This document shows, in pieces, positions 28,401 to 33,429 of a stretch of DNA of 64,000 nt. The translations under genes and the position numbers were made by a program. Position 1 is the first letter of the stretch, and each line of letters starts with the position of its first letter. Source of the stretch: Schistosoma mansoni (Eukaryota > Platyhelminthes > Trematoda > Strigeidida > Schistosomatidae). The DNA lies in the NCBI RefSeq assembly GCF_000237925.1, contig NC_031500.1, forward strand, positions 13,293,753 to 13,357,752. Direction: 5' to 3'. The notes beneath the pieces were generated by a model. That model saw only the letters and a program-made list of their open reading frames with translations. It was not told the origin of the DNA and ran no database searches.

Positions 28401-31333
28401 TCAGTTTAACGAAAAAAAGGATAAACGTAAGAAATAGACCTATAAATTCAGTTTTTGTACTTTTTATAGTTGAAATCATGAGTCAATTGAAGCTAGACCA
28501 CCATAGAAAACCTGGAAACATTGGACGGTCGTTTCATTCTATTGTGAGACTCCTCAGCAGTGCACATCCACGATCTCGCCTCACGAGATTCGAACCCAGG
28601 ACTTATAAGTCTCGCGCCGGAGCAGTTAACCGATCGATTTAGTTTGTGTCAACTCCGCTTGTGGCTCCTCCGGGGTCTACTGACGGTCCCAAGTCCGAAA
28701 AAAGGAGAAGGGTTGGGCATGGGGCTAGCGACCCCATCCCGTAGAAAATTAATTCGCTAAAAAAACGCTAACCAGAAAATTAGTTTTTGTCACGAAATAA
28801 TACCGTTTAAGTGGTGGTCTGAAACAGAGAACTGATATCAATAACTATTAAACTTGAGAATATTTTACGAATATACATTCATAATTTGTTGAGGGAACTT
28901 GAAGAGTTTACTGTGTCTTAAAAAGGGGTTAATGTAATGTTTTTTGGAACGAATTTAAGTTATCGTAACTACAAATTAATCTCAGAGTATAATATTTTGC
29001 ATATGACACTATCTTGGGATTTTGGAAATTAAAAACTTGAAACTTTTGATTTAATAATATAATTTGATGATTGCTTCTTCATAAACTGAAATCAATCCCT
29101 CGTCGTTTGGAACTACATTGAACCCAAAAAGTATATGCCCCGCACTTACCCATCACTGTGTTTAATCATCGTTTAAATCACTGATTTTAGATAGACTATA
29201 GCTGGAAACCTGGAAGCACAAAACGGCTGTTTCGTCCTAGTATAGGACTACTCAGCAGTGCCCATTTAAAATCCTTGACCCGAGAGTCAAAAACAGGACC
29301 TTTATCCTTGATCACATAAGTTTCATTACTATGCTACTACACCGGCAACCATAGGCGCATTAATGGTAGTCAGGCTAAAATTATCTCATGATTTAAACTG
29401 TGAAAATTCTACAATCTTTTATGCTAAGAACCCCATATTCATTTCCAATTACATAAATGATTTATCAAGAGTTGTATTTCTATTTTAATATTTCTATATT
29501 TATAAGGTTGTTATGGAAATTAAATATCGTCCACGTTTAAAAAGACAGAGGCGATCATTAACTAAAGGAGATGAGACAATATACAATGTATGTCGTTCTA
29601 ATGGACACCATTATAGTTGTTGTACACAACCATTATCTGTTAAATTTTCTGATATTGGTTGGGATAACTGGATTATACACCCGAAAAGTTTTGAACCGAA
29701 TTATTGTCGAGGATCCTGTAAAGGTACGTTACTATGGTTTTCAGTTGTGTAATAATGTTAAACAAGATTTTTCTTAGGTCAGCAAAGTAACTTTAGATGT
29801 GCATTTTGGCCTATTTTTATTTCATCAGCCCGGCTTACCTGAATACTGATCCCAAGGTTCACACTGAGCTTTGAACCTTGTATTAACCACTCCAAAGATC
29901 AAGCTCCTGAATATCGATAGCCACTAAACTATTTAAGGGTTATGATCTTCTAGAAATACTAATACGTCTCCAAACATAATCATCCTTAATCGTAGTTCCA
30001 GATAAGATTTTTAGATAGACTTCTCAGTTACTCGAGTAGATAATGATTGAGAATATTCGCAATTTGTATTATTATTTAATTGATCGACTAATCGTTTCCA
30101 ATATGAAGAGATTTTTGTAATGAATTCACTAAGATGTTCCTTGTTAAGTACATCTAAAGCTTTATGGCTTGATTCTAATTTACATAAAAAGTACTCAAAT
30201 TTAGCATTTTCTAAGAGACTATAAGAGCATCATATCAGATATTCGTACAGTAGTATTCTTTTCTGAATTTCAATATATGCAAACATACAATCTGATTGTT
30301 ATTAGTCTTTCCAATAGATTTTTTGGGGATAGTAAAGATACAAATTACTGATTTTTGCATCCGTGCCCATTGCTAACCAGCAGTCCTATACCAAATAATT
30401 TGTTTAGTCTAAAAAATTATTTTATTAATATCAGAAAAGGTTTCGCAGATATTATAGTAATTTCAATAGTTGAGATCACGAGTCAATTGAAGCTAGATCG
30501 TGGATGTGCACTGCTGAAGAGTCCCACAGTAAGACGAATCAGCCGTCCAGTGCTTCCAGGTTTTCCATGGTGGTCTAGCTTCAATTGACTCATGATCTCA
30601 ACTACTGAAATTACTATATTATCTACAAAACACCTTCTGATATTAATCAACATAGGCTCACTAGTGACAGGCTTCAAGAGGTATTTCCTGCAGTTCTAGA
30701 GAGAAGCAGTGACCTGTGGAGTTCAACTAAGTCTGTTGTGAGATAGTAACTCACTGAAAACAATGGCGGATGTGTAGTTCAATGTCATGCATTGGTTGGT
30801 GTTAGACATTAACACCATTGGATGCCGGCCGGCTCAGTGGTCTATAGGTTAAGTGCTCGCGCACGAGACTGATAGGTCCTGGGTTCGAATCTCGTGAGGC
30901 GGGATCGTGGATGCGCACTGCTGAGGAGCCCCACAATAGGACGAAACGGCCGTCCAGTGTTTCCACGTTTTCCATAGTGGTCTAGCTTCAATGGACTCAT
31001 GATCTCAACCTTTGAAATTTTATTTTCAAAAAAAATATCTAAAGTAATTCTTCCATCCTATTTATCATTTTATTTTTCGTCACTGACGTACGTCTTTTCT
31101 TTTATTTTTTTCATTTTCTAGTCACATCAACAAAAAGTTTACACTATGATGTTATGGATTTATTATTACGTAAAAATTTATCACAATTTGGTAATGTTCA
31201 ACGTGATGAAGTACAATCTTGTTGTCATCCAACTCAATTAACTAGTATGTCTGTTTTATATTTAGATTCAAATCGTGAATTACAAATGCATACTTTACAT
31301 AATTTAATTGTTTTAGGATGTGCTTGTAGTTAA
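730..31333 (+). CDS. InAct: TGF-beta superfamily ligand, inhibin/activin type, five exons
   Basis: A secreted growth-factor precursor of 574 residues, assembled from exons 730-1471, 14712-14812, 27161-27613, 29507-29723 and 31122-31333. Every junction has GT..AG and phases agree (1, 0, 0, 1). Visible parts: a hydrophobic N-terminus (about residues 61-72), an Asn/Ser-rich low-complexity propeptide, an acidic Asp-rich stretch in exon 3, a furin-like RQRR at residues 445-448, then a 126-residue mature domain. It has nine cysteines (461, 470, 471, 499, 503, 538, 539, 571, 573) in the C..CC..C...C..CC..C.C order of activins and TGF-betas, plus [11 protein letters not shown] and a C-terminal CACS. 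The extra N-terminal cysteine argues against a BMP. Established knowledge: S. mansoni has an inhibin/activin ligand (SmInAct) linked to egg/embryo development; identity with it is my inference. Its introns are packed with retroelements. Confidence 0.9.
1472..2027. other. Intron 1 sequence without recognisable feature
   Basis: AT-rich intronic sequence. The small open frame at 1574-1765 has no family resemblance I recognise and no sign of selection. Confidence 0.4.
2028..2246 (+). repeat. 5' part of a Smalpha element, exact duplicate of 3215-3433
   Basis: By eye identical over 219 bp to the sequence resuming after the first gap. It contains the Smalpha left-end segment (from about 2113: TTGTTTGTTTGAATCTTCCC onward). 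After 2246 the two copies diverge: this one runs toward a BEL/Pao fragment, the other into the rest of Smalpha. Confidence 0.8.
2418..3014 (-). mobile_element. BEL/Pao LTR-retrotransposon polyprotein fragment
   Basis: The minus strand reads, from the gap edge, a protease-to-RT linker: [16 protein letters not shown], then [30 protein letters not shown] and LLDGHYQC. The [10 protein letters not shown] and DGHYQ blocks are hallmarks of Pao-type polyproteins. A frameshift after GHYQC and the stop near 2800 show it is broken. The upstream part is lost in the gap at 3015-3214. No LTR is seen. Confidence 0.75.
3015..3214. other. Assembly gap of 200 N
   Basis: Exactly 200 unknown bases, so the length is probably a placeholder. 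It separates a BEL/Pao fragment from a second copy of the 219 bp that precede that fragment. Confidence 0.98.
3298..3616 (+). mobile_element. Smalpha SINE-like element, full length with tRNA-like promoter
   Basis: The best copy of this family here. An A-box-like TGGCCGAGTGG (3459-3469) and B-box-like GGTTCGAGTCT (3502-3512) form a Pol III internal promoter, followed by a hammerhead and the conserved 3' end (GCTAGCCACTATCCATC). Smalpha elements are known schistosome retroposons that self-cleave. Other copies here: 10215-10500, 14905-15165, 26600-27060, 41330-41580. Confidence 0.85.
3533..3600 (+). ncRNA. Hammerhead ribozyme of Smalpha, catalytic core intact
   Basis: The core reads CUGAGGA (3551-3557), a short stem II with ggac on its 3' side, GAAAC (3572-3576), a very short stem III (GCGC) and the cleavage triplet GUC (3581-3583). 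Stem I can form between the sequence before CUGA and CUGGAUUCC after the cleavage site. The known consensus is CUGANGA, so G at the variable position is allowed. Stem III is too short to be stable alone, as in other SINE-type hammerheads thought to act as dimers. Confidence 0.85.
3621..4124. other. Intron 1 sequence without recognisable feature
   Basis: AT-rich DNA with no open frame longer than chance and no repeat match elsewhere in the window that I could find. Confidence 0.4.
4125..4265 (-). repeat. Degenerate inverted-hammerhead repeat fragment
   Basis: Matches the left arm of the second hammerhead family (minus-strand ribozyme): GTTTGAATTCATGAGTCAAT, then AAAACCTAGAAGCACTGGAC and the arm end CCCCATTCTGATCA. 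The ribozyme core is destroyed by substitutions. Confidence 0.6.
4793..5333 (+). repeat. Unclassified interspersed repeat of about 530 bp
   Basis: Same family as 17213-17744 (which has a 13-bp target duplication and so defines the ends), 11226-11545 (minus) and 37855-38225. It begins ATTTAAACACATAAATATTGG, has a conserved middle (CATACGCCATTTGTTCC, CATGTGCACCATTGGTTT) and ends CGGCCGTATCAGGACATTTA. No protein and no clear Pol III boxes are seen. The 61-codon open frame at 5015-5200 is chance. Confidence 0.65.
5334..6600. other. Intron 1 sequence with one repeat remnant
   Basis: Mostly featureless AT-rich DNA. At about 5788-5950 lies a decayed member of the inverted-hammerhead family (GGGGATTTGTGGAAATT, ATGAGTCAACCTGAG, a reversed B-box-like GGATTCAAATCC) whose ribozyme segment is deleted. 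Confidence 0.45.
6603..7745 (+). pseudogene. Penelope-like element remnant: RT and GIY-YIG endonuclease
   Basis: Reverse-transcriptase motifs run in order: [24 protein letters not shown] with a TGA (6831-6833) replacing a conserved residue, [14 protein letters not shown] (catalytic YVDD) and [13 protein letters not shown]. After several frameshifts and stops a C-terminal GIY-YIG-type block follows: [21 protein letters not shown] (7545 onward) and [14 protein letters not shown] plus C-terminal GIY-YIG is diagnostic of Penelope-like elements, which are known in schistosomes. This copy is dead. The minus-strand frame at 7737-7928 just after it is not recognised. Confidence 0.8.
8085..8181 (-). 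repeat. Degenerate inverted-hammerhead repeat fragment at gap edge
   Basis: CATTGAAAGCCTGGATGTAC..GGCAGTGTCGTCC..GACTCCTAAGAA is a diverged left arm of the second hammerhead family, cut off by the gap at 8182. Confidence 0.45.
8182..8381. other. Assembly gap of 200 N
   Basis: Exactly 200 N. It bounds on the left an island (8382-9395) that duplicates 11993-13006. Confidence 0.98.
8382..9395 (+). repeat. Contig island duplicating 11993-13006
   Basis: All 1014 bp between two 200-N gaps match 11993-13006 with a single difference seen by eye (C at 8915, T at 12526). It starts inside the MITE-like element, passes its right end and continues about 300 bp into unique flank. Because the shared block runs past the transposon end, this is a segmental duplicate or misplaced allele, not a second insertion. 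Confidence 0.85.
9396..9595. other. Assembly gap of 200 N
   Basis: Exactly 200 N. It separates the duplicated island from a truncated hammerhead repeat. Confidence 0.98.
9596..9755 (+). mobile_element. Inverted-hammerhead repeat, right half, with intact ribozyme
   Basis: Right arm of the second hammerhead family, ending CTCCACAAAACCCCTTCTGA. The left side before the ribozyme (AAAACCTGGAAGCACTGGAC) is the reverse complement of the sequence after it, so the tRNA-like body is missing and the two arms meet at the ribozyme. The far left is lost in the gap. Confidence 0.75.
9605..9670 (+). ncRNA. Hammerhead ribozyme with extended stem I
   Basis: CUGAGGA 9623-9629, stem II GUCC..GGAC, GAAAC 9645-9649, GUC 9654-9656. 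The 14 bases CCTGGAAGCACTGG upstream pair with CCAGTGTTTCCAGG downstream with one mismatch-type pair, giving a long closed stem I. The core residues are all present. Stem III is minimal (CGGCCG). Confidence 0.8.
9790..9925 (+). repeat. Decayed right arm of inverted-hammerhead repeat
   Basis: GGGGTCCCATACTAGG..GAAACAGCCGTCCAGTGCTTCCAGG keeps stem II and GAAAC but has lost CUGANGA. It continues to a degraded arm end near CACAACCCCACACTGAT. Confidence 0.6.
10215..10500 (+). mobile_element. Smalpha element with mutated hammerhead and deleted A-box
   Basis: Left end TTGTTTACTTGTATCTTCCC, B-box-like GGTTTGAGTCC, hammerhead region CUAACGA..GAAAC..GUC and right end CCACTATCCAT. The CUGA of the core is CUAA, which should abolish cleavage. 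The usual A-box segment after the left part is missing. Confidence 0.75.
10501..10960. other. Intron 1 sequence without recognisable gene
   Basis: AT-rich DNA. A perfect palindrome CTACTTATGTCGACATAAGTAG sits at about 10645-10666 (22 bp). Related half-sites occur near 14403-14430 and 25387-25400, suggesting an unnamed repeat. Confidence 0.35.
10976..11165 (+). pseudogene. Decayed copy of ligand exon 4 inside intron 1
   Basis: About 190 bp match exon 4 (29507-29723) from its first bases (TTGTTATGGAAATTAAATATCG) to HPKS. The frame is still open, with a one-codon deletion. It keeps RLKKQRR and WIIHPKS, but the first cysteine is Ser, the CC pair is reduced to Cys-Arg, and the NYCRGSC end is replaced by unrelated sequence. 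The match does not extend into the intron upstream of exon 4. Without these cysteines it could not make a normal ligand. A chance acceptor (ACAACTAG) lies just upstream, but no donor of the right phase is seen. Confidence 0.85.
11226..11545 (-). repeat. 530-bp-family repeat, minus strand, incomplete
   Basis: Reverse complement of the family at 4793-5333: GGCGTATGAACC, CCCCCTAAGAAAACCATGTG, and the end TTTATGTGTTTAAATAAATA. The segment beyond the middle is missing. It starts about 60 bp after the decayed exon copy. Confidence 0.6.
11931..12702 (+). mobile_element. Non-autonomous DNA transposon (MITE-like), 772 bp
   Basis: Terminal inverted repeats GGTGAGACTATAATTTATG and CATAAATTATAGTCTCGCC are flanked by a perfect 8-bp direct repeat ATGTAAAT (11923-11930 and 12703-12710). 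An 8-bp target duplication fits Merlin or hAT transposases; the leading GG fits Merlin better, but no transposase is present. The 84-codon minus frame at 12144-12398 has no recognisable product. A shorter relative is at 22763-23048. Confidence 0.75.
12711..13930. other. Intron 1 sequence without recognisable gene
   Basis: 12711-13006 is the flank shared with the duplicated island. The rest is AT-rich with no convincing coding region (the 66-codon frame at 13209 is chance). A less AT-rich patch near 13420-13580 could be an old repeat but matches nothing else here. Confidence 0.35.
13931..14130 (-). mobile_element. RTE-type LINE 3' end fragment
   Basis: Read on the minus strand it matches the last codons of the RTE copy at 32412-33177 (GAGTGCTGGTCAACAGCCTATG, then GAGGGGTAACAGGC) and ends in a TAAG-type tandem tail (13931-13957), typical of RTE 3' ends. 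Confidence 0.7.
14131..14250 (+). mobile_element. RTE-type LINE 5' head fragment
   Basis: GTTTGCCTGTAGCTCTTCTA..GGGTTAAGCATGGGG..ACCCCAT matches the heads at 28645-28775 (plus) and 49398-49745 (minus), the latter followed by an RTE endonuclease start. Here a + strand head abuts a - strand tail. Confidence 0.6.
14251..14711. other. End of intron 1
   Basis: No gene. It includes a repeat segment at about 14400-14580 (CTACTTAT-type half-palindrome, then an A/G-rich stretch) and the T-rich tract leading to the exon 2 acceptor. Confidence 0.4.
14712..14812 (+). CDS. InAct: Ligand exon 2: propeptide
   Basis: A 101-nt exon between TTTTTTCTAG and an AG/GTGAAT donor. With one base carried from exon 1 it reads 34 codons beginning [13 protein letters not shown] and ending [11 protein letters not shown], the hydrophobic/charged alternation usual in TGF-beta propeptides. 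It is too short to stand out as an open frame and was recognised by splice sites and phase (1 to 0). Confidence 0.85.
14905..15165 (+). mobile_element. Smalpha element, decayed
   Basis: Left end TTGTATTGTTTATTTGAA, shared middle, right end CTGCTAGCTACTATCCATCTT. The tRNA-like part is deleted and the ribozyme core (UUGACGU..GAAAA) is mutated at key positions. Confidence 0.7.
15368..15671. repeat. Foldback repeat with inverted arms of about 95 bp
   Basis: 15368-15463 and 15574-15671 are imperfect inverted copies (outer ends TTTTGATGGAGTTTT; inner CACAAACTTCGGGTAGAA versus TTCTACCCGAAATTTGTG) around a short spacer. Related sequence occurs at 39655-39860, 24495-24545 and 40735-40806. The 121-codon minus frame here is a by-product of the repeat. 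Confidence 0.65.
15943..16166 (+). mobile_element. Inverted-hammerhead repeat, short form
   Basis: Outer arms ATCAGAAAGGGTTTGTAGAG..GAGTCAATTGAAGCTAGACC and its reverse complement near 16126-16155 surround a B-box-like GGATTCGAATATCGCG and one ribozyme. The left arm lacks its own hammerhead segment. Confidence 0.75.
16066..16122 (+). ncRNA. Hammerhead ribozyme, core intact
   Basis: CUGAGGA 16075-16081, stem II AUCCCAUAAUAGGAC (one weak pair), GAAAC 16097-16101, GUC 16106-16108. Stem I pairs CACUG before the core with CAGUG after the cleavage site. It lies in sense in the ligand gene's intron 2. Confidence 0.8.
16447..16864. mobile_element. Inverted-hammerhead repeat, long form with reversed body
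   Basis: Left arm from ATCAGAAGGGGTTTTGTGGA with a minus-strand ribozyme (core base changed: TCCTCAA instead of TCCTCAG), a reversed tRNA-like body (GCGAGGTTCGAACTCTGG) and a right arm with a mutated plus-strand ribozyme (CTGGGGA, ACAAAT). The body is in the opposite orientation to that at 27664-27975. Confidence 0.75.
17107..19334. repeat. Large inverted repeat with 1.2-kb spacer
   Basis: The left arm (17107-17907, excluding a nested insertion) and right arm (19094-19334) are inverted copies of about 245 bp, sharing for example GGAGTTTAATT, ACAAGATTTAACAGG and GACTGACATG. The spacer 17908-19093 has no open frame of note. It starts with a segment (17945-18030) shared with the palindromic insertion at 24593. 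A non-autonomous foldback element or a segmental inversion would both fit. Confidence 0.7.
17213..17744 (+). mobile_element. 530-bp-family repeat with 13-bp target duplication
   Basis: Flanked by CAGGTTCAACTCA at 17200-17212 and 17745-17757, and absent from the other arm of the large inverted repeat, which gives the empty site directly. So this 532-bp sequence was inserted, and the family moves by a mechanism that duplicates its target. Open frames inside it (17446-17768) are chance. Confidence 0.8.
20270..20748. mobile_element. Insertion of 479 bp with 14-bp target duplication and internal gap
   Basis: ATTACAAGGCAATC occurs at 20256-20269 and 20749-20762, and the uninterrupted RTE copy at 32970 shows a single site. 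The 72 bp before the N-run (from GAGGTAAGGTGGTGG) are inverted after it (to ACCTTACCTC) with very few differences. A fragment of the same family is at about 43945-44060. No coding. Confidence 0.75.
20477..20676. other. Assembly gap of 200 N inside an inverted repeat
   Basis: Exactly 200 N, directly bounded by CTTGGCACTCGTC and GACGAGTGCCAAG. Confidence 0.98.
20936..22762. other. Intron 2 sequence, low complexity, no gene
   Basis: Contains a decayed left arm of the inverted-hammerhead family (about 21415-21490), a TAAA microsatellite (22022-22045), two tandem copies of a roughly 58-bp unit (22334-22452, TTACTACTACTATTATTAT start) and an AGT microsatellite (22543-22570). Open frames at 21066-21457 look random. 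Confidence 0.5.
22763..23048. mobile_element. MITE-like element of about 285 bp
   Basis: Inverted termini GAGACTATAATTTATGGACG and CGTCCATAAATTATAGTCTC match those of the 772-bp element at 11931 but enclose a different, shorter interior. I could not find a clear target duplication. Confidence 0.7.
23455..23830 (+). mobile_element. Inverted-hammerhead family member with 5' extension
   Basis: A 5' segment (ATTTCCTGGAGTTCTTG, ATGGATTGATTGGAG) is shared with 30660-30810, then comes the tRNA-like body (CTTAGTGGTCTAGAGGTTAAG, GGTTCGAGTCCC) and CUGAGGA, but the GAAAC half has decayed (AUAAAAU). The ribozyme should be inactive. Confidence 0.7.
24593..24818. mobile_element. Palindromic insertion of 226 bp with 12-bp target duplication
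   Basis: ACCCCAATCTTA flanks it at 24581-24592 and 24819-24830. Its 3' part is a near-perfect palindrome: about 24657-24723 pairs with 24752-24818 (GTAATATCCCAATAAGTAG versus CTACTCATTGGGATATTAC). The loop contains TTCTTCGGAGAAGAA. The first 80 bp recur without the palindrome at 17945-18030. Confidence 0.75.
24831..26600. other. Intron 2 sequence with one LTR-like repeat
   Basis: 25646-26000 (start TGTTGGAGATGTTAGATC, with TATATATACGTTTGA and TCTAGTTAGCGG) is a diverged copy of 35192-35545. TG start and TATA-like motif suggest a solo LTR, but I see no clear CA end or target duplication. The remainder is featureless. Confidence 0.4.
26600..27062. mobile_element. Composite of three Smalpha pieces
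   Basis: A plus-strand left part (26605-26740), a minus-strand middle (26746-26862, GGATGTACCTGCATC..GACTCGAACCC) and a plus-strand right part (26885-27058) with promoter boxes and a broken hammerhead (CUGACCA, mispaired stem II). It ends about 100 bp before ligand exon 3. Confidence 0.75.
27161..27613 (+). CDS. InAct: Ligand exon 3: propeptide with acidic tract
   Basis: Exactly 151 codons between TTTTCTATAG and AAG/GTAATT, phase 0 at both ends. It starts [11 protein letters not shown] and carries a run of Asp/Asn encoded by GAT-type repeats (27242-27290). A Cys-x-x-Cys near the 3' end (CNNCD) precedes the mature exon. Another frame from 27165 is open but is a shadow. A Smalpha repeat ends about 100 bp upstream of the acceptor. 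Confidence 0.87.
27664..27975 (+). mobile_element. Inverted-hammerhead repeat, complete 312-bp unit
   Basis: This copy best shows the design. A left arm (27664-27757) and right arm (27881-27975) are inverted repeats of about 94 bp, each spanning a hammerhead segment (minus strand on the left, plus strand on the right). The 120-bp body between them has A-box-like and B-box-like (GGTTCGAATCTC) motifs. Both ribozyme cores carry changes (TCCTCAA on the left, CTGATGTGGA on the right), so this copy is probably inactive. Confidence 0.8.
27976..28454. other. Intron 3 sequence without recognisable feature
   Basis: AT-rich with a short GT run near 28018. No gene or repeat match found. Confidence 0.35.
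28455..28640 (-). mobile_element. Inverted-hammerhead repeat, left arm and body
   Basis: Arm TAGTTGAAATCATGAGTCAA..AGCTAGACC, minus-strand ribozyme and reversed B-box (GATTCGAACCCAGG). It stops where an RTE head begins (about 28645). Confidence 0.75.
28519..28563 (-). ncRNA. Hammerhead ribozyme, core intact, weak stem II
   Basis: On the minus strand: CUGAGGA (28557-28551), GAAAC (28535-28531) and GUC (28526-28524). Stem II (GUCUC..AGAAU) is mispaired. It is antisense to the ligand gene. Confidence 0.65.
28645..28775 (+). mobile_element. RTE-type LINE 5' head fragment
   Basis: CAACTCCGCTTGTGGCTCCT..GGGTTGGGCATGGGG..CCCCATCCCGTAG matches the minus-strand head at 49398-49745. The CATGGGG/CCCCAT hairpin is conserved in all three heads in the window. 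The 66-codon frame here is not a gene. Confidence 0.6.
28776..29189. other. Intron 3 sequence without recognisable feature
   Basis: No coding or repeat signal recognised. Confidence 0.35.
29190..29415 (-). repeat. Decayed inverted-hammerhead repeat
   Basis: Minus-strand ribozyme segment with core change (CTACTCAG) and a degraded body. It lies about 90 bp before exon 4. Confidence 0.6.
29507..29723 (+). CDS. InAct: Ligand exon 4: cleavage site and first half of mature domain
   Basis: Begins after TATAAG and ends at a GTACGT donor in phase 1 (72 codons plus one base). It encodes RLKRQRR, the likely proprotein-convertase site, then five of the nine mature cysteines, the [13 protein letters not shown] block and NYCRGSCK. 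This is the family-defining exon. A decayed copy of it lies in intron 1 at 10976-11165. Confidence 0.93.
29724..30429. other. Intron 4, first part
   Basis: No gene. A possible old tRNA-like repeat near 29830-29940 (GGCTTACCTGAATACTGATCC, GAGCTTTGAACC) is too decayed to classify. Confidence 0.35.
30430..30645. mobile_element. Inverted-hammerhead repeat with left ribozyme deleted
   Basis: Inverted arms of about 70 bp (TATCAGAAAAGGTTTCGC..GAGTCAATTGAAGCTAGA and its complement ending TTCTGATATTA) enclose one plus-strand ribozyme: CUGAAGA 30514-30520, but GAAUC instead of GAAAC, probably inactive. The tRNA-like body is absent. Confidence 0.75.
30646..31015 (+). mobile_element. Inverted-hammerhead family, tRNA-like body with active-looking ribozyme
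   Basis: A 5' extension shared with 23455 is followed by GGCTCAGTGGTCTATAGGTT (A-box region), GGTTCGAATCTCG (B-box) and a hammerhead, then the right arm TGGTCTAGCTTCAATGGACT. It ends about 100 bp upstream of the last ligand exon. Confidence 0.8.
30910..30968 (+). ncRNA. Hammerhead ribozyme, core intact, in sense in intron 4
   Basis: CUGAGGA 30921-30927, stem II GCCC..GGAC, GAAAC 30943-30947, GUC 30952-30954. Stem I CACUG/CAGUG forms five pairs. The predicted cleavage site after 30954 is 168 nt before ligand exon 5. Confidence 0.8.
31122..31333 (+). CDS. InAct: Ligand exon 5: C-terminal half of mature domain and stop
   Basis: Starts after TTTTCTAG, completes a split Val codon and runs 69 codons to TAA at 31331-31333. 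It supplies the [16 protein letters not shown] block and the final GCACS, which contain the last four cysteines of the knot. The hammerhead repeat 30646-31015 ends about 100 bp upstream of the acceptor. Confidence 0.93.
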
Positions 31334-31657
31334 CACTTATTATTCATTCCTATTACTGCTCTAATTACAAGTTCTAGTTACGTCTATATGTGTGTAATGT
31401 CGTTGAATTCTTCTGTTGTTGTTCCTATTCAATCTATTGACTACCTAAACCAATGCTTACATTGGGAATATGTAACGTTATGAATATCCTAGATATACAT
31501 ATATTATATACTTATATATAAGATATTACCTTTCTATTTATATGTTGTGAATAGTTTTATTTTCAATCTATCCATTTTTCAATAATTATTGAATCTTGAA
31601 CACAATGAACTGAAATTCAAACAATAATACAAATCAATCATATATATTCAGGAGTTA

Positions 31658-31663
31658 AATAAA
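31658..31663 (+). promoter_or_regulatory. Candidate poly(A) signal of the ligand gene
   Basis: AATAAA about 325 bases after the stop codon in A/T-rich sequence with no open frame. In such AT-rich DNA the hexamer is common, so this is a plausible but unproven 3' end. Confidence 0.35.
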
Positions 31664-32199
31664 TGTCGTCGTTTTGTTTATATCCATTCATTGACTAGTA
31701 CATGTATAAGATTTTTTTTCGGTAACTTCTAAAAATAGAAAAGAAAAAAAGAAAGAAAATGTAACTGTCATAAACATCTCATATGATTTGGTTATTTGAG
31801 CGGATTTCTTTATTTTTGGCAAAATAATTTTTGAACATACTCAATATTGAACACATACACACACAGACATACATATTTCGTCGTCGTCGTCATCACTATC
31901 ATCATCATGATCCATTGTCTTTTTCTATTTAACCTAATAGTCTAAATGAAATGTCAGTCAATATTTTTGTGTTCTGATTACATGTTTACGATTGTTTTAT
32001 TTGTTTGTTTGTTTTTTATTGTGTTCACATTTTTTCTCTTTTTTTTGTTTGTTTGTGTTTGTGAAATGTGAAACAATATTCAATTTTATGTGTAAATTTT
32101 CAATATATAGAAGTGAAAAACAGAGATCAAGTTTATCCGTAACGTTTTTGATGTTGAATAAGTATGTTGCATCCAGAATCTTAAGGTATTGTTTTATTT
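31664..32199. other. Downstream of ligand gene, T-rich, no gene
   Basis: Contains a TCGTCGTCGTCATC run (about 31880-31910) and long T/GT-rich stretches. The 71-codon frame at 31992 is compositionally biased. Confidence 0.4.
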
Positions 32200-32335
32200 C
32201 TAGTTGAAATCATGAGTCAATTGAAGGTAGACCATCATGGAAAACCTGGAAGCACTGGACAGCCGTTTGGTCCGACTGTGGGATTCATCAGCAGTGAGCA
32301 TCCACGATCTAGCCTCGCAAGGTTGTTTTATATTC
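32200..32335 (-). repeat. Inverted-hammerhead repeat, left arm
   Basis: The minus-strand ribozyme keeps CUGAUGA (the classical variant) but has CAAAC in place of GAAAC. It is truncated at the body. Confidence 0.7.
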
Positions 32336-32411
32336 ATTTAATGGATGAATTTCGCTTATTAGAAAGTAACTTATAACTAAACACGTTATATATATACAAA
32401 TACCTATCTTT

Positions 32412-33177
32412 ACACGGTATGCTGCCAAATACAGACGAAAACAACAAATGTAGCAGCAGTCTCTGCATCAATAGGCCTAAACATACACACAGAAAAAAGC
32501 AAGATTCTCAAATACAACACGGAGAACACCAACCCAATCACACTTGATGGCGAAACTCTGGAAGAGGTGGAAACATTCACGTACCTCGGAAGCATAAATG
32601 ATAAACAAGGAGAATCGGATGCAGATGTAAAGGCGAGGATTGACAAAGCAAGAGCAACATTTCTACAATTGAAGAACATACGGGACTCAAAACAACTGAC
32701 AACTAACTTCAAAGTGAGAATCTTCAATACGAACGTCAAGACAGTTCTATTGTACGGGGATGAGACGTGGAGAACTACTACATCAATCGTCAAGAAGGTA
32801 CAAGTATTTATAAACAGTTGTTTACGCAAAATACTCAACATTCACTGGCCGGATACTATCAGCAACAGCGTTTTATGGGAGAGGACAAACCAGCTTCCAG
32901 CTGAAGAGGAAATTAGGAAAAGACGTTGGAAGTGGATAGGACATACATTAAGGAAATCACCAAACTGCATCACAAGGCAACCCTTAACTTGGAATCCGGA
33001 AGGGAAGCGGAAAAGAGGAAGGCCAAAGAATACATTACGCCGACAAATAGAAGCAGATATGAAAAGGATGAATAACAACTGGAACGAACGGGAAAGAATT
33101 GCCCAGGACAGAGTTGGCTGGAGAATGCTGGTGAGCGGCCTATGCTCATCTACGAGGGGTAACAGGCGTAAGTGAGC
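32412..33177 (+). mobile_element. RTE-type LINE 3' fragment with open reading frame
   Basis: 5'-truncated copy of the family at 19545, with an uninterrupted frame from [13 protein letters not shown] (32567) to STRGNRRK and a stop at 33173-33175. Motifs: [49 protein letters not shown] and [13 protein letters not shown]. The catalytic FADD is lost by truncation. It serves as the intact reference for the broken copy. Confidence 0.88.
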
Positions 33178-33429
33178 CATTAGCGATTATTTAATTTAAC
33201 CAATCAATATCAAACGGAATCTGTCATGAAATCTAGAACAATTATTCATTATAATTAACTAGTTTACTTTGTGTTTTATAGATTTTTCATGCGTACATCC
33301 TGAGATAAATATTGCAGACAAGAGTTAAACACTTTAAGGAACATTTAATATGTACCAGCGTTTATTTCAGTATAATAGATTATTTATGACAACAGATATA
33401 ATTCAGATATTCTAGTATACTCTTAAAGT

